Shown one piece after another: positions 30,663-35,098 of a DNA stretch of 35,098 bases; positions within the stretch are counted from its first letter, which is position 1; each line of letters opens with the position of its first letter. Origin of the DNA: JBMNCQ01 sp049366715 (GTDB lineage: Bacteria; Bacillota; Peptococcia; Peptococcales; BICA1-8). The position numbers and the translations under genes are program-made. The notes beneath the pieces are model-generated. The model searched no databases and had not been told where the DNA came from. It saw only the letters and a list, made by a program, of their open reading frames with translations. The stretch spans positions 1 to 35,098 of the forward strand of contig JBMNCQ010000049.1 in assembly GCA_049366715.1 (NCBI GenBank), written 5' to 3'.

Positions 30663-32195
30663 CTAAACGTAGGCTTCAGAGCCGCGCAGATTTTCATGCA
30701 GGGGTGTGGGCTTGTCCGTTTTAGAAGGAGAAACTTTATCCTGACCATTTTTTAGTATTGTGGTTATAGTAGAGTAAGTGCAAGATTTCATGGTAATTGC
30801 TTTAGCACAGGCAGCCTCCAGCCGTTCATTACCATATTTCTTAGAGCATTGCAATATTCCCATGCAAGAGCGGTAAGCTTGTTCTTCAACAAATTGCGAA
30901 GATAGTAAATAGTCAATAGCAGCATAAGTTTGTTCACCAATGTTCCTAGCCCACATGCGGTATTTAGTACCATCAAAACGATTAGCATGATGTTGATGAC
31001 GGTGATGAGGCGGCATATGGCTAAGATTAGTTACATATCTTGATCCTGTATAACGCCTCTGATGCAGCGCCACACGCTCTCTATTGTCGTTGAGAATCTC
31101 TATGGTTGTTGCAGTGGCTCTAATAGTCACCTACTGTTTGTACAAGCCATGGGGCACCGAATAATGAAAAGCATCATATTCGACATGGTAATTTGCCGGG
31201 GTTCTGCGTACTATGTAATCTGAGTACTCATACTGATTATATGGTAATGGACGTAAAACCGGCTTATCCAATTCTTCAAAAACACTTTGTCTACTGCCTT
31301 TGCGCTTTTGGAATGGTCGTTTGGTCAGTTCTTTCATACGATATTGTATCTCGTTATTCAGAGCAGTGAAACAAAAGAAACGTTTGCCCCGCAGCCATTC
31401 TAAAAGCCAGGTTTCCAGCCAACCCACGGGAGCTTTATCTTGGGGTTCCCGGACTCTTGCCGGTAATATGGCCACTTCATAGTGCTGGGCAAAATCCCAG
31501 TAAGAACGATTTATGGACGGATCATAGTAGTTAGGTTTTGTTGTTGCAGTCTTACAATTATCCGGCACAATTACTCGGGGAACACCCCCTAGATATCTGA
31601 GGGCATTAACATGAGCCAGTAGCCATTTATCTAGTTTCTCATCGGGAAAGGCTTCCACGTATGGATAAGAGCTATCTCCCAGGGTCGCTACAAAGAAATG
31701 GGCTGTAAGGATTTCCCCGGTGGAGCTGTCTACTACACAATCCAAGGTATCGCCCATCCAGTCTACAAACAATTCTTTGCCTGGTTCACGATTCTGAATC
31801 ATGATTACGTTTTTGCCGGTCTCATTTTTCCAGTCAATGTAACGTTTGCAAAAACGGCTATAGCTTAAACCCTGGGTATTCTTTGCTTTGTATTCTTCCC
31901 AGAGATATTGTAAATTGAGACGTCTATTAGCCTGCAATCGTTCATGAATACTAGGCCAATCCGGATCTCCCTTTATGGAACGCCCAAAGCTATCAGGATA
32001 AAGCAACATTCTGATCTCATCATTGGTCATTATGGCTGCTGCATCGTAATGGAGGTTACAATTCCGGCAGCGTTTTTGGATTTCTCCCACAGTGGATTTA
32101 CCAAATTTGACACTTTTAGCAATTTCTCTTTGAGAGTAGCCCTGCTCTGTCAATCTTAAGATTTCTATGATTTTCACTGGTTCTTCGCACCTCAT
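30663..32195 (-). pseudogene. istA: IS21 transposase IstA interrupted by an in-frame TAG
   Basis: The frame reads through from the ATG at 32195 (GGGAGG six bases upstream; ATG at 32213 also possible) to TAG at 31131-31133. It continues in the same frame from the next codon (GTG) to 30663. Together about 510-516 codons, the normal IstA size. N-terminal helix-turn-helix (GYSQREIAKSVKFGKSTV), DDE core with Asp in LFVDWMGDTLD and VPDNCKT and a Glu in the WLETW region, and C-terminal VTIRATATTIEI, which is standard IstA sequence. A single substitution (CAG or GAG to TAG) explains the break; no indel is needed. The catalytic core lies in the first part, so a 354-residue product lacking the C-terminal domain could be made. 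Confidence 0.88.
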
Positions 32196-32244
32196 CTTCT
32201 TCCTCCCGCACATGTATTAACTACATTGTACAGGATAATTTTTT

Positions 32245-32348
32245 TGAGGTGCCGGTTTATTGGCCGGATATTGCAAGAACAGTGGCCGAATGTGATAAGA
32301 ACTCTGGCCGGATGTCACAGGATTGCTGGCCGGATGCCGCAAGAATAC
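32245..32348. repeat. Right IS21 end with four transposase-site repeats
   Basis: TGGCCGGAT-type 9-mers at 32261, 32283 (TGGCCGAAT), 32305 and 32327, spaced exactly 22 bases, inverted relative to the left end. TTGCAAGAA/CGCAAGAA lies between them. The last repeat and the tip encode the aberrant C-terminus of the neighbouring nuclease-like gene. Confidence 0.8.
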
Positions 32349-33319
32349 TCAGTTTTTTCAAATTCGCTGTCAGTAAAGCATGCAATTAAATAAAATGCGT
32401 TTTTATAATTAGTAGACAACATATAATCTGTCAATTGTTTTTCATATCCTTTTTTTAAATAGGAACTGCTTGCTCTTTTAATTTCGATTAATACTTTTTC
32501 ATCTTCGTTTTTATTTCTATATAGTTTAAAATCTACTTGACCATTTCCTAATAAAGCTTCTCTGGTAATATCGATTTCTTGATTATAAAAATACGCATCC
32601 ATAATATTTTCTAGAATTAATTGTATACGTTCTTCTTTAACAGGAGCATTATTTTCCCAAAACAATTTATATAAATTCCCAAAATTCAATCTATGTCCGA
32701 TATAATCAAGCATTCCGGAAACTTCACCGGTAAGTGTGCTATGGCCTGATTGATATTCATTCTGAATATCTAACGGTAAAATATCATAATAAAAGTCAAT
32801 ATTGATTCCCAAATGTTCTTCTAAATTTGTATTACCGAGTTTACGGCTATTATAGAGCTTATCAATTAATAAAAAATCAGTTTCTTCGAATAAATAATCA
32901 GGATAATAAAAAACATCATAATAAGCATCCTTGTATTCTTCCAATGACATATCATGATCTTCATTAAAGTCTAATTGACCGGCCTTCTCGATTAATAAAT
33001 GACATTTGTCATCAAAATATATCTGATCAAATTCTTTCATATCCGCTCTGATATCTGCCAAATAATCAATGAACTTATACAAAGTTAATTCGTGAAAAGC
33101 ACTCATGCTGTGGTAAAACTCATCTTCCGTCCATCTAAATAATTCTTCAAAGGTTTTTAGGCATTTATGATACTGCTCTCTGAACAAATATTTAGGTAAT
33201 ATTATTTCAAGCTTATCGCCAATTTCTATATATTCATCTTCATTGAAAATCTCTATTTCTAAAAAATGATGAATAATATAATTATAGAGTTCTAAATGAC
33301 CGGTATTAAAAAATATCAT
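32315..33319 (-). CDS. PD-(D/E)XK nuclease-like protein, C-terminus altered by IS21
   Basis: 334 residues from the ATG at 33319 (AGGA eight bases upstream; a TTG six codons earlier is less likely). Visibly more AT-rich than neighbours and rich in Asp, Glu, Tyr and Phe, suggesting transfer. The N-terminal ~230 residues are acidic and helical without recognised domains. The C-terminal part has a restriction-endonuclease-like core: Asp263 in NGQVDFKL, Glu279-x-Lys281 in VLIEIKRA, and Gln295-x3-Tyr299 in EKQLTDYM, the QxxxY of RecB-type nucleases. The last ten residues (YSCGIRPAIL) are encoded by the IS end and replace LTRIAKN. The catalytic core is intact, so the product may still work. A defence or DNA-processing role is a guess. 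Confidence 0.7.
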   Translation of the reverse strand: MIFFNTGHLELYNYIIHHFLEIEIFNEDEYIEIGDKLEIILPKYLFREQYHKCLKTFEELFRWTEDEFYHSMSAFHELTLYKFIDYLADIRADMKEFDQIYFDDKCHLLIEKAGQLDFNEDHDMSLEEYKDAYYDVFYYPDYLFEETDFLLIDKLYNSRKLGNTNLEEHLGINIDFYYDILPLDIQNEYQSGHSTLTGEVSGMLDYIGHRLNFGNLYKLFWENNAPVKEERIQLILENIMDAYFYNQEIDITREALLGNGQVDFKLYRNKNEDEKVLIEIKRASSSYLKKGYEKQLTDYMLSTNYKNAFYLIACFTDSEFEKTEYSCGIRPAIL

Positions 33320-33671
33320 ACAATCATTCCTAATCAATAATATTTAATTATATTATAACAAAGAAACGATTGGGGAAATATTTGAAAAGCTATATTAAGA
33401 AACAATATTATCTAAATTTCCATGAGCAGACTTGGTAACGATCAGTTTATACATTATCTTTTTCTCTTATACTTTTTCAGGTATAATTATGTAATTATTA
33501 CGCCACTATTATATTCTAAACACAAGCATAAATTCAAAGTTATACAAAAAAGCTGCATTTCATTGGTTTACTACCAACAAAATGCAGCTTATCACTTGAG
33601 AAGTTAGGTAAATATAGATGCCAGCAATATCTTCCATTTAACGCTCATAATCCACATATATAAATTGAATT
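33320..33671. other. AT-rich intergenic region
   Basis: 352 bases between the nuclease-like gene and the O-methyltransferase gene, both minus strand. It contains the terminator at 33544-33590 and presumably the nuclease promoter. Nothing else was recognised; the short frame on the plus strand at 33422-33607 has no ribosome-binding site. Confidence 0.5.
33544..33590 (-). terminator. Terminator of the O-methyltransferase gene
   Basis: On the minus strand AAGCTGCATTT (33590-33580) pairs with AAATGCAGCTT (33560-33550), with an inner TTGGT/ACCAA stem, followed by TTTTTTG. Confidence 0.85.
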
Positions 33672-34307
33672 TTACTTTTTTACAGCCATAATCATCCCGT
33701 CTCCAATTGGAAGTAAAGTACTCTCCAAATTCGGTGAAGCAGCGACAAGACGGTTAAACTCATGCATTGACTTCGCCAGGTCATTCCACTTTGCGTCAAG
33801 ATCCATGACTGGAAATAGCGCATCGTCCGCAATAAAAACACCGCCTGATCTCAAAATCCGGATGCAATCTTTCAGTAAAACAGGATAAAGTCGTTTGTCC
33901 ACATCCTGAAAAATGAAATCAAAAGAATTGTCCGCAAAGCCGGGAACGATCTGACGTGCATCACCGAGCTTGATTTGTATGATGTCATCCACGCATGAGC
34001 GCGCAAAATTGCGCTTTGCCTGTTCTGCAGCAGTAGTGTCAAATTCAATTGTTGTAATTGTTCCGCCGTATTCCCGTGCCGTAAGTGCCATGGATGTTGC
34101 GGAAAATCCGATGCTCGTTCCGATTTCAAGGATATTCTTCGGCTTCTTCATTTGTAATATCAATTGCAGAAAACGTGCGGCATCATCATCGACAACCGGC
34201 GCAAAATCTTTCCAGCCGGTTTTATCAACAAATTCCTCTCTTTTCAGCGAGACCTTTACACGATAAAGGTCTTCAATGTAAGCTTTGTATTTTTCTAACG
34301 TATCCAA
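33672..34307 (-). CDS. O-methyltransferase, CCoAOMT/YrrM-like
   Basis: 211 residues, class I SAM-dependent methyltransferase. SAM motif I is ILEIGTSIGFSATSMAL, the acidic residue is in TTIEFD, a metal/substrate region is DFIFQDVDK, and SGGVFIADDALF carries a DD pair used for metal in this family. Start is TTG at 34307 with AAGGA upstream at long spacing. It lies 45 bases downstream of the dehydrogenase gene in the same direction and ends in a good terminator. The substrate, a catechol-like or hydroxylated small molecule in relatives, is not deducible. Confidence 0.88.
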   Translation of the reverse strand: MDTLEKYKAYIEDLYRVKVSLKREEFVDKTGWKDFAPVVDDDAARFLQLILQMKKPKNILEIGTSIGFSATSMALTAREYGGTITTIEFDTTAAEQAKRNFARSCVDDIIQIKLGDARQIVPGFADNSFDFIFQDVDKRLYPVLLKDCIRILRSGGVFIADDALFPVMDLDAKWNDLAKSMHEFNRLVAASPNLESTLLPIGDGMIMAVKK

Positions 34308-34352
34308 ATTTCCACATCCTTCTGTTTGGTTTTGGCAAGCTTTAGCTCGCGT

Positions 34353-35072
34353 TTATAGGTTCATTCCACCGGAGACTTCAATTCGTTGCCCCGTAATCCA
34401 GCGGGCATCTTCCGTGCAAAGAAAGGCAACCACTCCTCCAATATCATCCGGCTCACCGACACGTCCAAGTGCCGTAGCCGCTTTCACATTCGCGTTATAC
34501 TGAGCATTGTCCCGGATAATACCGCCTGCAAAATCGGTGGCTATAGGACCCGGAGCCACTGCATTTACTCGAATACCTTTTGAACTCAGTTCTTTTGCTT
34601 GGTATCGGGTGAGTGTTTCAATCGCCCCTTTCATGGACGCATACGCGGAATATCCCGGCATACTCGCCTGGGCCAATCTGCTTGAAATATTGATGATACC
34701 TCCGCCGTCGCTGAGGTAGTTCAGTGCTTTCTGTGTAAAGAAATAAACGCCTTTAAACTGAACATTCATCAGCTCATCAAACTGACCTTCGGTGGTATCC
34801 TTAAAAGGAACATTTATACCAATGCCCGCGTTGTTGACTAAATAATCAAATCGTTCCGTGTTATAGGTCATTTTCATCAACTCTGCAACCCGCTCAAAAA
34901 ATGCATCGAAAGACCGAATATCGCCAATATTTAGGTTCAGAGCGGTTGCCCTGCTACCGGTTTTCCGGATTTCTTCCACCACCTGCAAGGCTTCCTCTTT
35001 TTTACTGCGGTAGGTGATAATAACATCCAGACCTTTTTGGCCGATATAAACGCTAAAATAAAAGTGAGCCAA
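34353..35072 (-). pseudogene. Short-chain dehydrogenase, 5'-truncated
   Basis: The frame from the TTG at 35072 gives 239 residues. From YIGQKGLDVIITYRSKKEEA onward it is a good SDR of the FabG type: LVNNAGIG, Ser in IINISSRLA, YSAYASMKGA with the catalytic Tyr-x3-Lys, VAPGPIATDF, and a C-terminal VAFLCTEDARWITGQ followed by a GG end. The first ~10 codons (MAHFYFSVY) are unrelated to the family, and the NAD(P)-binding TGxxxGIG segment is absent. An in-frame TGA lies about 15 bases upstream of the TTG. Homology therefore begins abruptly near 35045, consistent with truncation or recombination. Without the glycine motif it is unlikely to bind cofactor. Sequence beyond the window edge could change this view. 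Confidence 0.7.
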
Positions 35073-35098
35073 AATTAAAAGAAACGCTCAGAAAAAAG

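Larger units (their letters stand above)
29763..32348 (-). mobile_element. IS21-family insertion sequence, about 2586 bp
   Basis: istA and istB lie on the minus strand in the usual order. The boundaries are inferred from a TCAG duplication at 29759-29762 and 32349-32352, which restores the interrupted nuclease gene when one copy is removed; a 4-bp duplication fits IS21. Each end carries four WTCCGGCCA-type repeats about 22 bases apart, in inverted orientation, and the inner borders share an 11-bp inverted repeat (CCGGCACCTCA at 29859-29869 and complement at 32245-32255). The very tips are not symmetric (17 versus 13 bases outside the first repeat), so the boundary may be off by a few bases. 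istA has an in-frame stop, so this copy is probably not autonomous. Confidence 0.85.

Overview
The window looks like a chromosomal segment of an anaerobic, low-to-mid-GC Firmicute of the class Clostridia, probably in or near the Peptococcaceae (the Desulfitobacterium/Desulfotomaculum/Thermincola neighbourhood). The basis is strong AGGAGG-type ribosome-binding sites, frequent TTG and GTG starts, T-box riboswitches, a YerB-type lipoprotein, a QueT transporter, a Tat-exported [NiFe] hydrogenase, a clostridial-type ferredoxin and a sporulation-kinase-like histidine domain. Genus placement is inference.

Layout. (1) 1-4.8 kb, minus strand: a 2-hydroxyacid operon with a GntR/FadR regulator, a LarA-superfamily (nickel-pincer racemase-like) protein, a GlcD-type FAD oxidase, a GlcF-type Fe-S subunit, and the first codons of another gene running off the left edge. 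A palindromic operator candidate lies just upstream of the regulator. (2) 5-13.3 kb: ordinary housekeeping and orphan genes (polysaccharide deacetylase, DUF3048 lipoprotein, QueT, Crp-family regulator, CheY-like receiver, FUSC-like exporter), a stand-alone membrane-anchored histidine phosphotransfer-like protein, two small genes easily missed by gene callers, and a striking array of degenerate 7-bp repeats. (3) 13.4-14.4 kb: initiator tRNA-Met with its own promoter and terminator, then a hemolysin-III family gene. (4) 14.5-20.5 kb, minus strand: a [NiFe] hydrogenase operon (small subunit, large subunit, maturation protease), a Tat-targeted diheme split-Soret-like cytochrome, TatA, and an upstream ResB-type cytochrome c assembly factor. 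(5) 20.7-23.5 kb: DUF1847 protein, diguanylate cyclase, ferredoxin, acetyltransferase. (6) 23.5-26 kb: two consecutive promoter + T-box modules, with specifier triplets read as UUC (Phe) and UAC (Tyr), in front of one sodium/solute symporter. (7) 26-29.6 kb: hypothetical proteins, a leucine-carboxyl-methyltransferase-like enzyme and a PPC-domain protein. (8) 29.7-35.1 kb, accessory: an IS21-family element with four 22-bp-spaced repeats at each end and a nonsense-interrupted istA. It has inserted into the 3' end of an AT-rich RecB-like nuclease gene; the original C-terminus can be reconstructed across the element through a 4-bp target duplication. An O-methyltransferase and a 5'-truncated short-chain dehydrogenase follow.

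How it fits together: the left operon likely feeds electrons from lactate-like hydroxyacids into the cell, and the exported hydrogenase with its cytochrome handles H2 outside the membrane. The hydrogenase small subunit has no membrane anchor and no cytochrome b gene is seen, so the split-Soret-like cytochrome is the natural candidate partner. The T-box pair gives the transporter a two-amino-acid control logic. No large new defence or biosynthetic system is evident. The most unusual items are the double T-box, the anchor-free hydrogenase/split-Soret pairing, the heptamer array, the catalytic-domain-less histidine protein and the reconstructable IS21 insertion.
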